From contig RSEH01000005.1 in assembly GCA_006503475.1 (NCBI GenBank), forward strand, positions 186,001 to 250,000: a DNA stretch of 64,000 nt. Direction: 5' to 3'. This document shows, piece after piece, positions 37,142 through 45,753 of the stretch. The translations under genes were made by a program, and so were the position numbers. Each line of letters begins with the position of its first letter. Position 1 is the first letter of the stretch. Source of the DNA: Stentor roeselii. Taxonomy: Eukaryota > Ciliophora > Heterotrichea > Heterotrichida > Stentoridae. The notes beneath the pieces were generated by a model that did no database searches, was not told where the DNA came from, and saw nothing but the letters and a program-made list of their open reading frames with translations.

Positions 37142-38623
37142 CTATGGAAAACGATAACTTGTGGAGTTTGGCCTAGCAGCAATCAAATCAGCGAGCGACG
37201 AAGTTTTAAGCGATTTGCTAACTTCCTTGATTTTCATATCTTTTCCAGAATTTTCATCAAAATCAATTCCAAAGGTCATCGAGTATCTTCCAGTGACTTC
37301 TAAAACCCTTTTATGCATATCAAACGTGAGACTTGAAACCAGTTCAAATTTCGTCTGCATCATCGCAATAGTCTTAATCAACAAAATAAACTCATTACTT
37401 CTCTCTTCAATTAAGACCAGTTCTTGTATTTCCTTGAAACTTTCCTCAATACTTTTAAGTCTTTCCTCACAATTCGCAAGCATATCACTCAAAAAAACTC
37501 CAGGAGAGTCGATTTGATTGAATCCATCAGCACGTTCACATCGATCAAAGACTTTCACAGCATCCTTGATAAACAAACTGATATTCCCTTGAAACTTTTT
37601 CACAATTTCTAAACTAGCTTTACATCTTTTTTCAGCAGTTTGAACTTTTCGAGCAAAAGCAAAAAGTTCTTGAAGTCGATTTTTTATATCATCTTTGAAT
37701 TTCGTGATTTTACTTAAAGTATTTTCAGCTTGAATCAAGCAATTTTCATTGTTTTCAATTTGATTTTTAAGTCCAAAAAGATTATCTTTTTCAGTTTGGT
37801 TGAAATTATCAATCATTTTATCCGAGAAGTTCTGATAAGGGACGAAAGCCACATTTCCCTGAACAGAAGGTGTTAAAGGTCCTTGTCCTCCAAAGCTGGG
37901 GGTGGGTGGGTTGTTGAAGAGCGAAGACTGTCCGAAGAGGCTTCCTGAGTTGGCTCCGAACAAAGGAGCTCCTTGCGGTGCGTTGCTCGTCTGGCCGAAT
38001 AAACTCGTCGTTGGGGTCGAGCCGAACATGCTTCCACTCGGGTTCGCTCCGAATAGTCCTGGCTGGCTCCCTCCTTGAGTCGAGGCTCCTGACGCCCCGA
38101 ACAAGCCACTCGTCGCGCTGCCCCCTCCGAAGAGGCCTCCTGTTGTAGACCCTGACCCGAATAAGCCCCCAGCGTTGCCACCTGTCGCTGGAGATGGACC
38201 TGCACCCATTGTGTTTGGAGCACCTCCGGAAGGAACTGAATTAAATAACCCTGGCTGGACTGAAGTTTGACCAGTTGATGGACTTGCTCCGAATATGGTT
38301 CCTGTTGATGAAGGACCTTGATTACTGAGTAAAGTCCCATTATTGCTTGAGCCGAATAGGGATGATGAAGGAGCTGTTGTTGAATTGCCGAATAAACTGG
38401 AACCTACTGAGGCGGTTGAGGATGGATTACTGAATAAAGTATTGACACCTACTTGAGGACCACCCTGGCTTGGGGTTGAGCTGAATAAACTTGAAGTTTG
38501 TCCTGATGGCTGACCGAATAAACTACTACCTTGTCCAGAGGGCTGGGAAAAAAGTCCTCCTGTCGGTGCAGGTTGCTGGAGAAAGCTATTCGCCGGGTTA
38601 GCAGGATTCTGAAAAAGTGCCAT
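37142..38623 (-). CDS. FG-repeat nucleoporin, NUP58/Nup49-like, 493 aa
   Basis: Component of the nuclear pore central channel. Residues 1 to about 250 are a Gly/Ser/Thr/Pro sequence studded with SLFG and GLFG repeats, the permeability-barrier type. The C-terminal ~230 residues are helical (NFSDKMIDNFNQTEKDNLFG..., LQELFAFARKVQTAEKRCKA), consistent with the coiled-coil domain of the NUP62/NUP58/NUP54 complex. The SLFG-rich N-terminus with a C-terminal coil points to NUP58/Nup49; NUP54 or NUP62 cannot be excluded. The FG part (around 37870-38220) is locally GC-richer than its surroundings. It starts 9 nt after the golgin gene's stop. Confidence 0.8.
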   Translation of the reverse strand: MALFQNPANPANSFLQQPAPTGGLFSQPSGQGSSLFGQPSGQTSSLFSSTPSQGGPQVGVNTLFSNPSSTASVGSSLFGNSTTAPSSSLFGSSNNGTLLSNQGPSSTGTIFGASPSTGQTSVQPGLFNSVPSGGAPNTMGAGPSPATGGNAGGLFGSGSTTGGLFGGGSATSGLFGASGASTQGGSQPGLFGANPSGSMFGSTPTTSLFGQTSNAPQGAPLFGANSGSLFGQSSLFNNPPTPSFGGQGPLTPSVQGNVAFVPYQNFSDKMIDNFNQTEKDNLFGLKNQIENNENCLIQAENTLSKITKFKDDIKNRLQELFAFARKVQTAEKRCKASLEIVKKFQGNISLFIKDAVKVFDRCERADGFNQIDSPGVFLSDMLANCEERLKSIEESFKEIQELVLIEERSNEFILLIKTIAMMQTKFELVSSLTFDMHKRVLEVTGRYSMTFGIDFDENSGKDMKIKEVSKSLKTSSLADLIAARPNSTSYRFP

Positions 38624-38632
38624 ATTATAAAA

Positions 38633-40594
38633 TTACCCCCTCGAAAGATACCCAGAAAAACTAGAGAAAAACCCTGACTCTGTCGAAGGATTCAAACGAA
38701 TTCTTTCATTATTCGGCATTCCAAGCATCTCAGCCAAAGCCGCCAGCATCTGAGCCTTGGCATTAGCGGAGTATTTATCACTCGTATAACTCAACAAAAA
38801 GGTGCTAACAACACGTTTGTCAATCATTTTTTCATTAGCAAGAGTTTCCTGTTCAATCCTCCTAAGCAGTGCATCAGCTTCTCTCTTAACATGTTCATTT
38901 TCTCTAATCTTAAGTAAAAGTCCTTCTTTTTCATTTTCAAAAAATAAAGAACGATTTTTTAAAAGTTCTTCAGCATCTTGAAGGCTATTTTTAAGATTTT
39001 TTACAGTTTCTTCAGTTTCCCTTAAATTTGCTGCAGTTTTTTCTTTGTCCATTGTAAGTCTGTCGATTCTGGCGAGGTTTATCGAGTTTTGTTGACTGAG
39101 ACATCCGAGGTTTTTTTCGAGTTCTTCAAGTTTTTTCACTTTATTTGCAAGTTGAATGTTTTCGACTCTCAGGTCTTTTATTTCGTTTTGTAAGTCTTTG
39201 ATGCGCTTTTCTGAGTCTTTAAGTTTGCAAGTTGATTTTTCTTCGGATTCTTTGAGTTTTGATGAGAACTGTGAAGTTACTTCTTCTAGGTTTTTCTTGG
39301 AAGCTGATTTGTACTGGTCTGAAGTGGTTTTCAGCTCTGAAAGTTCTGAGTTTAAGATGCTGGTGGCTTCTTGGAAAGAATTTATAAGCTGCTCCTTCTC
39401 GGTTAGGGTCTGACTTAGAGCTTTCACACGTTTGTTCAAGTTGGATATCGTGAAATTCAGTTTTCCGACCTTTTCTTTCTTTTTTCCCACCTTTTTCTCA
39501 TTTTTTTCTAGATTTTCCTTTAAAATTTTCAAGTTTTCCTTCATTTTCTCAATTTCTCCCATCAACTCTCTCACCTGCTTCATTAATCGAGGATTCTCAT
39601 CTTTTAACTCCTGACAAATTTTTATTTCTTCACTATTTTTTCCTATTTCTTCAATTAACACCTCAATCCTCTTATCTTTTTTCACATTGATTTTAAAAAG
39701 GTCTTCTTTTTCCCTAAGAACTTTCTGAAGTTTTATTTCTGACTCTTGGACACTTTTTTCTGAATTTTTTAAAGAAACCTTGCATTCATTAAGAGTATTT
39801 ATGAAGATTTTTCGAAAATCGTCAAGATTTTTGCCTTCTTTTCCAATAGACCTTGCTGAGCCTTGAAAGGCGCGAAGACTGTCTTCATAGTACTTGCACT
39901 GAGTGAATATAAACTCTTGTATATCCTCCAGTCCCAGTTGTTCAACTTTAACAGAAGGCAAAGCAAGTCCCAGGCTTTCAAAACTTGTCTTCAACGTCAA
40001 AAAAATATCAGAAATCGATTTCTGTACTCTTGCCTTGTACTTATTGAAAGAGTCAGAAGATGTGAAAAGTGCCGACTCAGTTGTTGAGAGTTTTAACGAA
40101 AGGTCTGAATTTTGAACTTGCAACTTCTCGATTTCGGATTTAAGGACTTTTGAATCTGCTTCTGATGATTGTTTTATTAAGGAAAAAGATTGCTGGGACT
40201 CGGTAAGACTGGAAAGAAGAAAGTTTTGAGTTTGAGTTGATTGTTTTAGTTCAGATCTGGTCGATTCCAGCTGGTCTCTCAGGGTGCAAAGTTCTTTTGA
40301 AAGCTCTGAAGAGGTAATCGACGGGTCTTCTGATGTCCCGCCGATGATTATCTTGAAATTTATCAGGTCAGGCTTTTCTTTAAGCATTTTTTCGATGATG
40401 TCTTTGTAGTTCGAGATTTCTTCTGTGTTTTGGTCAAGTTTTCGCTTTAGCAGAAGATTTGCTCGTTGTAAGGTTTTCAGGTTTTGATCTGAAGACTTCT
40501 CTGATGATGTGTCTGCCGGCATTTCTTTGGCCATTTCTGTGATGCCTTTTTTTGCGGAATTTAAAGCTTCAGCTGCTTTGTTTGCGATCCACAT
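38633..40594 (-). CDS. golgin-like coiled coil with GRIP/GRAB-type C-terminus, 653 aa
   Basis: Golgi tether candidate. The body (about 20-570) is continuous coiled coil. The C-terminal ~70 residues read KRVVSTFLLSYTSDKY, then AQMLAALAEMLGMPNNERIR, resembling the GRIP/GRAB-type domain of golgins that bind Arl or Arf GTPases (pattern: hydrophobic helix, then LA-x(2)-LG(F/M)). The N-terminus (MWIANKAAEALNSAKKGITE) is an amphipathic, ALPS-like helix as in GMAP-210. The GRIP/GRAB call is by pattern and moderately confident. Confidence 0.7.
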   Translation of the reverse strand: MWIANKAAEALNSAKKGITEMAKEMPADTSSEKSSDQNLKTLQRANLLLKRKLDQNTEEISNYKDIIEKMLKEKPDLINFKIIIGGTSEDPSITSSELSKELCTLRDQLESTRSELKQSTQTQNFLLSSLTESQQSFSLIKQSSEADSKVLKSEIEKLQVQNSDLSLKLSTTESALFTSSDSFNKYKARVQKSISDIFLTLKTSFESLGLALPSVKVEQLGLEDIQEFIFTQCKYYEDSLRAFQGSARSIGKEGKNLDDFRKIFINTLNECKVSLKNSEKSVQESEIKLQKVLREKEDLFKINVKKDKRIEVLIEEIGKNSEEIKICQELKDENPRLMKQVRELMGEIEKMKENLKILKENLEKNEKKVGKKKEKVGKLNFTISNLNKRVKALSQTLTEKEQLINSFQEATSILNSELSELKTTSDQYKSASKKNLEEVTSQFSSKLKESEEKSTCKLKDSEKRIKDLQNEIKDLRVENIQLANKVKKLEELEKNLGCLSQQNSINLARIDRLTMDKEKTAANLRETEETVKNLKNSLQDAEELLKNRSLFFENEKEGLLLKIRENEHVKREADALLRRIEQETLANEKMIDKRVVSTFLLSYTSDKYSANAKAQMLAALAEMLGMPNNERIRLNPSTESGFFSSFSGYLSRG

Positions 40595-40887
40595 TTATTG
40601 ATTACTTGCTGGGTTTCTGGATTTGGAACTTTAGAGGGCTTGATTTAGGCTTTACATTTTCAGATGATTTTGGGAGTTTTTAGGTATTGGAAGGTTGGGT
40701 TTTAATATGGATATCTTTGCTAGGAATGAAGGTTTTCTTCCATTTACTTTAGCTGACTTATCCCTAGTCCATCCCAATCCACCCCTATCTAATCCATTCT
40801 CTCATCGCCATAACCAGCTAATCCCAAAAAAATCCTGCAACTCCTAAACCACAAATCCAAAAATCCAATATTCTAACCCTATCTAAC

Positions 40888-41451
40888 TTAAGCCTTAAAG
40901 CCACAAGAACTTCTTCTTCCTCTCGCCTTCTCAAACTTCCTTCCCTTGCTCCTGACATAAGGTCTGGCCTTGGACCCATGAGCACCAGGAGACTGTCCGA
41001 AATGTTTATACACTTCTCTGGCATTCCTCTTGCCTCTGAGCAAAACAGTTCCAGCTCCAGTGGGATTGTTTTGAGCGAACTGGTCAAAAGTGATGCACTG
41101 TCCTCCAGCGCTTTGTATTCTTTGTCTTGCAGTCTCGGAGAACTTCAAAGCAACGATGTTCAGTTTAGGAACCACGACAAGTCTCGCATCGTCAAGCACG
41201 TTTCCGACGACGACGCAAGTCTTTGCCTCTTTTCCTGCCATGTATTTGGCGATGTGCTTCAAGCTTAGGGGCTGTCTGTTGTTTCTGCTCATTGCCAGTC
41301 GTTTACTGATTGCTTTGTTGAACTTGGAAGGAGTTCTTCTTGCCAAAAACTTGTACAATTTGATGAGAAGCCTTAAGTAAAGGTTTGTGGATGTGACCTT
41401 TCGGGTGTTCTTATCCCATTTCTTTCCTCCTGCTTCTTTGTCCACTCCCAT
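40888..41451 (-). CDS. RPL18: 60S ribosomal protein eL18, 187 aa
   Basis: Large-subunit ribosomal protein. Near full-length match to the eL18 family (human 188 aa): [76 protein letters not shown] and the closing [15 protein letters not shown]. Unlike eL18 genes of many eukaryotes, it has no intron here. It is divergent with the GPR180-like gene, and only 52 nt separate the two ATGs, so they must share a bidirectional promoter. Confidence 0.97.
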   Translation of the reverse strand: MGVDKEAGGKKWDKNTRKVTSTNLYLRLLIKLYKFLARRTPSKFNKAISKRLAMSRNNRQPLSLKHIAKYMAGKEAKTCVVVGNVLDDARLVVVPKLNIVALKFSETARQRIQSAGGQCITFDQFAQNNPTGAGTVLLRGKRNAREVYKHFGQSPGAHGSKARPYVRSKGRKFEKARGRRSSCGFKA

Positions 41452-41503
41452 TTATTATGGCTGAAAATGACTCAGGGTTTTCAACACGTGTTTTATAATT
41501 ATT
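41452..41503. promoter_or_regulatory. 52-nt divergent intergenic region (eL18 / GPR180-like)
   Basis: The only DNA between two divergently transcribed genes. It includes AT-rich stretches (ATAATTATTATGC) directly before the plus-strand ATG. Both promoters and 5' UTRs must fit in or overlap the neighbouring coding region. No specific factor site is recognised. Confidence 0.5.
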
Positions 41504-42730
41504 ATGCTTAGACTTGTCCTGCTGGCCACTCTTTGCTCTGCCAAATTCGTGTCGACTGCTTTAAGTCTTAGCTCTGAAGAAGGCTGGAAGTATGTCACGA
41601 AATTCGCTGCTAAGATGGGAAAGTCACATTGGGAAATGAAAGCAAAACTAATGAAGCCAATAGAGTCCTCCAGCACAGAATCAATGGACTTTGAAGGAAC
41701 AATTTATATCGATAAAAAGTGGAAAAATGCTCTTGAGGCTCAAGGATGTGAAGAAAAAGAACTATCTTCAAAAAAGCAATCAACTTTAAGTGTTCCTCTA
41801 AATGGTGAATGGTCAAATACAATTGAAGGGTCTCTAATCTCTAACATGAGAACTCATTTTTGGTACTTCGCAATATCAAACTGTGAGTTAAGTGAAAGAT
41901 ATAAACTAAGAATCGAGATGAAAATCATAAATTCCGATGGTTCTGAGTTCTCAGCAGAAGAAGCTTACCTTGAATATATTTATCTTGTCCTTCTAATAGT
42001 GTCATTTGTAGGACTTTCTGGAAACATGCATCGTCTTATTTCAAAATTCAAACAAACAGATGACCTAGAGAACAATTTATTGATTTTAAACATTTCAATC
42101 GCCTGCACATTCATCGGGATCTTATTTGAAGTGATCCACATCTGGGTATACGCTTATAACGGCAAAGGAGTCGTTGTACTTGATGTCTTTTACCAGGTCT
42201 TCGAGGTGCTTTCCTCGATTTTAATCAGCATTCTTTTGATCATCATTGCGAGTGGGTGGACTTTGAAGTTTAAGGAATTTCCAGATGCTGATATTTATGT
42301 CCCGATATCTTTGTTTGTTGTTGTTCTTAACCTCATGATTGTTGGACTGGGAAGAATCACTGAAGATACTTATTATAAGAACAGTGACTATGAAAGTCTT
42401 CCTGGGTATTGTTTGGTCGTCATGAGAGTCATTCTTTGGGCTTGGTTTGTTTATCTTGTCAGAGATTTGCAGAATGGAGCGAGTTTAAAACTGCAGAATT
42501 TCTTGTTTCGGTTTAATTTCATGGCTTCGGCTTACTTTTTAGCTTTACCTGGTGTTGTACTTTTTAGCTGGGTGTTCGAACCGTATGTGAGGAATCAAGT
42601 GGTTATCATTTCAGTTAATTTGATTCAGATAGTTGTCTTTGCATTTTTGACGCATCTTTTCAGTGAAAAAAGCACTTTTTATAAGATCTCTACCATGTCA
42701 GACAGTGTGTTGCCTGGGAAGTATCAGTAA
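41504..42730 (+). CDS. GPR180/TMEM145-type seven-TM membrane protein, 408 aa
   Basis: Signal peptide (MLRLVLLATLCSAKFVSTAL), then a lumenal beta-rich domain (about 20-150), then seven hydrophobic helices from about 160 (IYLVLLIVSFVGLSGNMHRL, LLILNISIACTFIGILFEVI, ...). The layout is that of the GPR180/TMEM145 family with the Rhodopsin-like GPCR TM domain. The family's function is poorly known; ciliate members are common. The last residues (SVLPGKYQ) are cytosolic. Seven TMs are clear; the exact family is moderately confident. Confidence 0.78.
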   Translation: MLRLVLLATLCSAKFVSTALSLSSEEGWKYVTKFAAKMGKSHWEMKAKLMKPIESSSTESMDFEGTIYIDKKWKNALEAQGCEEKELSSKKQSTLSVPLNGEWSNTIEGSLISNMRTHFWYFAISNCELSERYKLRIEMKIINSDGSEFSAEEAYLEYIYLVLLIVSFVGLSGNMHRLISKFKQTDDLENNLLILNISIACTFIGILFEVIHIWVYAYNGKGVVVLDVFYQVFEVLSSILISILLIIIASGWTLKFKEFPDADIYVPISLFVVVLNLMIVGLGRITEDTYYKNSDYESLPGYCLVVMRVILWAWFVYLVRDLQNGASLKLQNFLFRFNFMASAYFLALPGVVLFSWVFEPYVRNQVVIISVNLIQIVVFAFLTHLFSEKSTFYKISTMSDSVLPGKYQ

Positions 42731-42998
42731 TAATAAAATTTTTACATAGGGTAGAGAAGGGATAATTTCATTAATTTAACAAGTGGTTACTATTTCATAT
42801 AAAATCAATTATGTCAAACTTAACATATTTAACACATCCAATATAAAATCATCTTATTTCCTAAAAATATCAAAAACACCAAAAAGAGAATAATTAATTT
42901 TCGTATTTTACCTTCATTTAAATCCGTAACTCCACTTTTACAATAAACCTAAAATATTCCCATTTCATTTAAATTTTACTTCAGTTAATAATTCCGAG

Positions 42999-43454
42999 AT
43001 GGACAATTTTCCCCTGAAAATGTTTTCAAGAGTCGGTCGAAACAGTTCTTCCAGATTAAAAATCCTAAAAGACCCTCTGAAAATATTTAAAGACCATCCA
43101 AGACTAACACCCACCAAAAAAGTCTTCCTCAATTCAAAGTCGCGCCTGAACACGTCCCAAAATTTAACCTCATCAAACTCTCTGATAAAGCCTTCAAAAG
43201 CTCCTGCATCACCAACATCCTCATTTTTAGCAACATCCCGTGAGAAGTGGTACAACCCATACATAAACCACGACACAATATCTCCAAAGTCCAAGACTCC
43301 AAAATCAAGACCAACTCTTCCAATGATCCAGGTGATCAATTATCGAATAAAAGAACTTCGCAATTCCAACCGTTTAAAACTTTCAGAAACTCACAAAAAA
43401 GGACTGAAAAATTTGAAGATTTCTCAAGATTCTTCTGATTCTCTGTCATCATGA
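42999..43454 (+). CDS. hypothetical basic Ser-rich protein, 151 aa
   Basis: No family recognised. Highly basic and Ser/Lys-rich (KILKDPLKIFKDHPRLTPTK), with a single ordered-looking motif SSFLATSREKWYNPYINHD. Probably disordered. I prefer the plus strand over the opposing minus frame because its start context (AATTCCGAG-ATG) and composition fit the neighbouring genes better and the frame ends in TGA just before the convergent ING gene. Confidence 0.5.
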   Translation: MDNFPLKMFSRVGRNSSSRLKILKDPLKIFKDHPRLTPTKKVFLNSKSRLNTSQNLTSSNSLIKPSKAPASPTSSFLATSREKWYNPYINHDTISPKSKTPKSRPTLPMIQVINYRIKELRNSNRLKLSETHKKGLKNLKISQDSSDSLSS

Positions 43455-43462
43455 TTAATCAA

Positions 43463-44125
43463 TTATCTATTTTTTATTCCCCCCTTCTTCTTGTCTTCTT
43501 CGCAGTCCTGACAAAACCAAGATCCACTGGGTTGGGCAGTGAGTCCAGCGCATTCCATATGAAACCATCCTCTTTTGCACTAAATAAGACTTACCTTTGG
43601 CCCTTCACATTCAATCATCTCGCCGTAGGACCCTTTGCCGCAGTAGCAGTAGACTTTGTTGTCTTCTCCTTGCATGTCATCTTGCATGTCGAGAGATTCC
43701 ATGTAAATCCCGTAGTCTGACTCGAAGAGAGAATTGCTTTTGTCTAGTTTCACTTTTTTTAGGTTTCGCTCTTCGGCTGTTTCGAGATCGGCTGAAATGT
43801 CTTTCTTGTATGAGTCTAGGTCTTGCTTTAAACGAGATAGGTGAAATTCGACCATGTCTAACAATTGCTTTGCCACTGCGACTTTTTCTTCGGAAAAGTT
43901 TAAAGCTTTTTGGTGACGGTCACGGATTAGTGAAAGAAGTTCAGAGTTTTCGAATATTCCTCCGGACTCTTTTTTTAGACTTGAGAAGTAGTCGGATGAC
44001 ATTGTTTGGGACTCATCTGCCACTATCTTCGCTTTTTCATCAAGAAGTTTAAGAAGCTCAAGTGATCTACACACTTCCCCAGGCAGGTAGTTGACACTAT
44101 TTACAAATTCTTCTAAAAAAGACAT
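43463..44125 (-). CDS. ING-family PHD-finger chromatin protein, 215 aa, one 15-nt intron
   Basis: Binds H3K4me3 as part of histone acetyltransferase or deacetylase complexes. The N-terminal ING helical region (about 1-110) starts MSFLEEFVNSVNYLPGEVCR. After the 15-nt intron is removed, a full C4HC3 PHD finger appears: C160, C162, C173, C178, H184, C187, C200 and C203, with GWFHMECAGL and GSWFCQDC matching the family. A basic tail KKKGGIKNR ends the protein (polybasic region of ING1/2). The intron (43580-43594) falls between K177 and C178. The stop is TAA at 43463-43465. Confidence 0.93.
43580..43594 (-). other. 15-nt spliceosomal intron (ING gene)
   Basis: GTAAGTCTTATTTAG on the minus strand, phase 0. 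Removing it restores the second half of the PHD finger. Confidence 0.93.
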
Positions 44126-44237
44126 TTTTCGATGAAAATTGGAGATAATGAAATTAATTCATTCTTATCTAATAATAAATACCACCTCCCAATGACCTCT
44201 CCTCTAAATTCCCTCCTTTAAACCCTTCTAAATAAAA

Positions 44238-45740
44238 ATGTTAATCAATCCTTTCAACTACAACATCGGAATTCTAGGTCACATCGATTCAGGCAAAACG
44301 AGTTTAGTGCGAGTTCTAAGTTCAATCCTCTCAACAGCAGCTCTAGACAAGCACCCTGAGTCCAAAAAGCGAGGAATAACTCTAGACTTAGGTTTTTCCG
44401 CAATGATGTTTCCAATGCCCGAGCGTCTTTCAAGTACTTTCACTTCTTTGCAGTTCACATTAGTTGACTGTCCAGGCCACGCAAGTCTGATCCGTACTAT
44501 AATAGCAGGAGCTTCAATAATAGACAAAATGCTTTTAGTGATCGACGCGACAAAAGGTGTTCAGACTCAAACCGCAGAGTGCATTGTGATCTCAGAACTT
44601 CTTCTTTCCTCTTCTCTTCTAGTCGTCATCAACAAAATCGACCTGGTCGACAGTTCTCATCTTGAACAAGTGGAAAAAAGAGTGAGACTCGTCTTAAGCA
44701 AGACAAAATTTCGGAATTCTTTTGATTTGGTAAAGGTTTCAGCGAATCCGAAGCAAGGAGAGCCAGTTAACATTCAGCAGTTGCTGGATGTACTTGTGGG
44801 AAGTATTCAAGAGTTGCCTGATAGAAGCTCGTCTGAGAGTTTTTACTGTGAAGTCGACCATTGTTTTCCTGTAAAAGGACTTGGATGTGTTTTAACTGGG
44901 ACTATCTTGAGAGGGTCGGTTTCAGTCAACGACTCTATCGAGCTGTTGTCTTTGAACACAGTGAAAAAGGTGAAGTCCATCCAGAGTTTCCATCAAAATA
45001 TCGGCAAAGCCTCGAAGGGAGACCGGGTGGGAATCTGCATCGGGCCTTTCGATTCAAGCCAAATTGAAAGAGGAGTCATTTGCACTCCAGGGTCAGTCAG
45101 ACTTCTCAACTCTTGTGTGATGAAGGTTGAGAAAATCCAGTACTTTAAACATCAAATCACTGGAAAAAGCAAATATCACATCACTTGTGGAAATCAGACT
45201 GTTATGGGAACTTGTGTCTTTTTCTCTGCAAATAACTCGGATTTCGACCCTCAGCAGGTCTTTCAATATGAAAATGAACTGGTTGAAACTAAAGATAAAC
45301 ACTTTTTCGCTTTACTTCGACTTGAATCGCCTATCAATGAACCTTTAAACAATAGTCTTCTCATTGGCTCTAAGTTTGACTTGGACTGTAACGCGAAACA
45401 ATGTCGCATTGCCTTTTGGGGAAGGATAAATTGTGTAAATCCAGAAATTTCTCATCGTTTCTTGAAAATATCGAAAGAAAAGAGGAAAATTGGGAAAGTT
45501 GAAAGGATTGTTGACCAGTTCACAGCTATTGCTTGTGAAATGTTCAGCAAAGAAACTGATATCTCCAAGTTTCAAGGACTTAAGGTCACTGTTGAAGGAA
45601 GGGAAGCTGTCATTGTTGGAAGTTTTGGAAAAAGTGGAAAGTTTAAAATCAGCTTTAATGGAGAAGATGCTGTTTTAGGAGAGGTTGAGTTGAAGTTTAA
45701 GAAACTTCTCTGGGATAAGACGAATGCTCTTGTTCAGTAA
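44238..45740 (+). CDS. EEFSEC: selenocysteine-specific translation elongation factor EEFSEC (SelB), 500 aa
   Basis: GTPase that delivers Sec-tRNA to UGA codons. G-domain motifs: G1 GHIDSGKT (14-21), the EEFSEC-type switch with HPESKKRGITLDLGFS, G3 DCPGH and G4 NKID. It is followed by domain II (VDHCFPVKGLGCVLTGTILR) and domain III. The RGITLDLGFS switch distinguishes EEFSEC from eIF2-gamma and EF-Tu. Domain IV is represented by the C-terminal ~100 residues. Length is shorter than human EEFSEC (596). Its presence implies the organism decodes UGA as Sec in some genes while using TGA as a stop elsewhere. The stop is 13 nt before the RdRP ATG. Confidence 0.93.
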   Translation: MLINPFNYNIGILGHIDSGKTSLVRVLSSILSTAALDKHPESKKRGITLDLGFSAMMFPMPERLSSTFTSLQFTLVDCPGHASLIRTIIAGASIIDKMLLVIDATKGVQTQTAECIVISELLLSSSLLVVINKIDLVDSSHLEQVEKRVRLVLSKTKFRNSFDLVKVSANPKQGEPVNIQQLLDVLVGSIQELPDRSSSESFYCEVDHCFPVKGLGCVLTGTILRGSVSVNDSIELLSLNTVKKVKSIQSFHQNIGKASKGDRVGICIGPFDSSQIERGVICTPGSVRLLNSCVMKVEKIQYFKHQITGKSKYHITCGNQTVMGTCVFFSANNSDFDPQQVFQYENELVETKDKHFFALLRLESPINEPLNNSLLIGSKFDLDCNAKQCRIAFWGRINCVNPEISHRFLKISKEKRKIGKVERIVDQFTAIACEMFSKETDISKFQGLKVTVEGREAVIVGSFGKSGKFKISFNGEDAVLGEVELKFKKLLWDKTNALVQ

Positions 45741-45753
45741 ATGTTCGGAATAA

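Noticed and set aside
40818-41087. 89-codon minus-strand frame overlapping eL18
   Set aside because: eL18 is a secure match in another frame; this is a shadow.
42965-43339. 124-codon minus-strand frame opposite the 151-aa gene
   Set aside because: Hydrophobic/aromatic mix with no domain and poor start context; the plus-strand frame is preferred, though neither is strongly supported.
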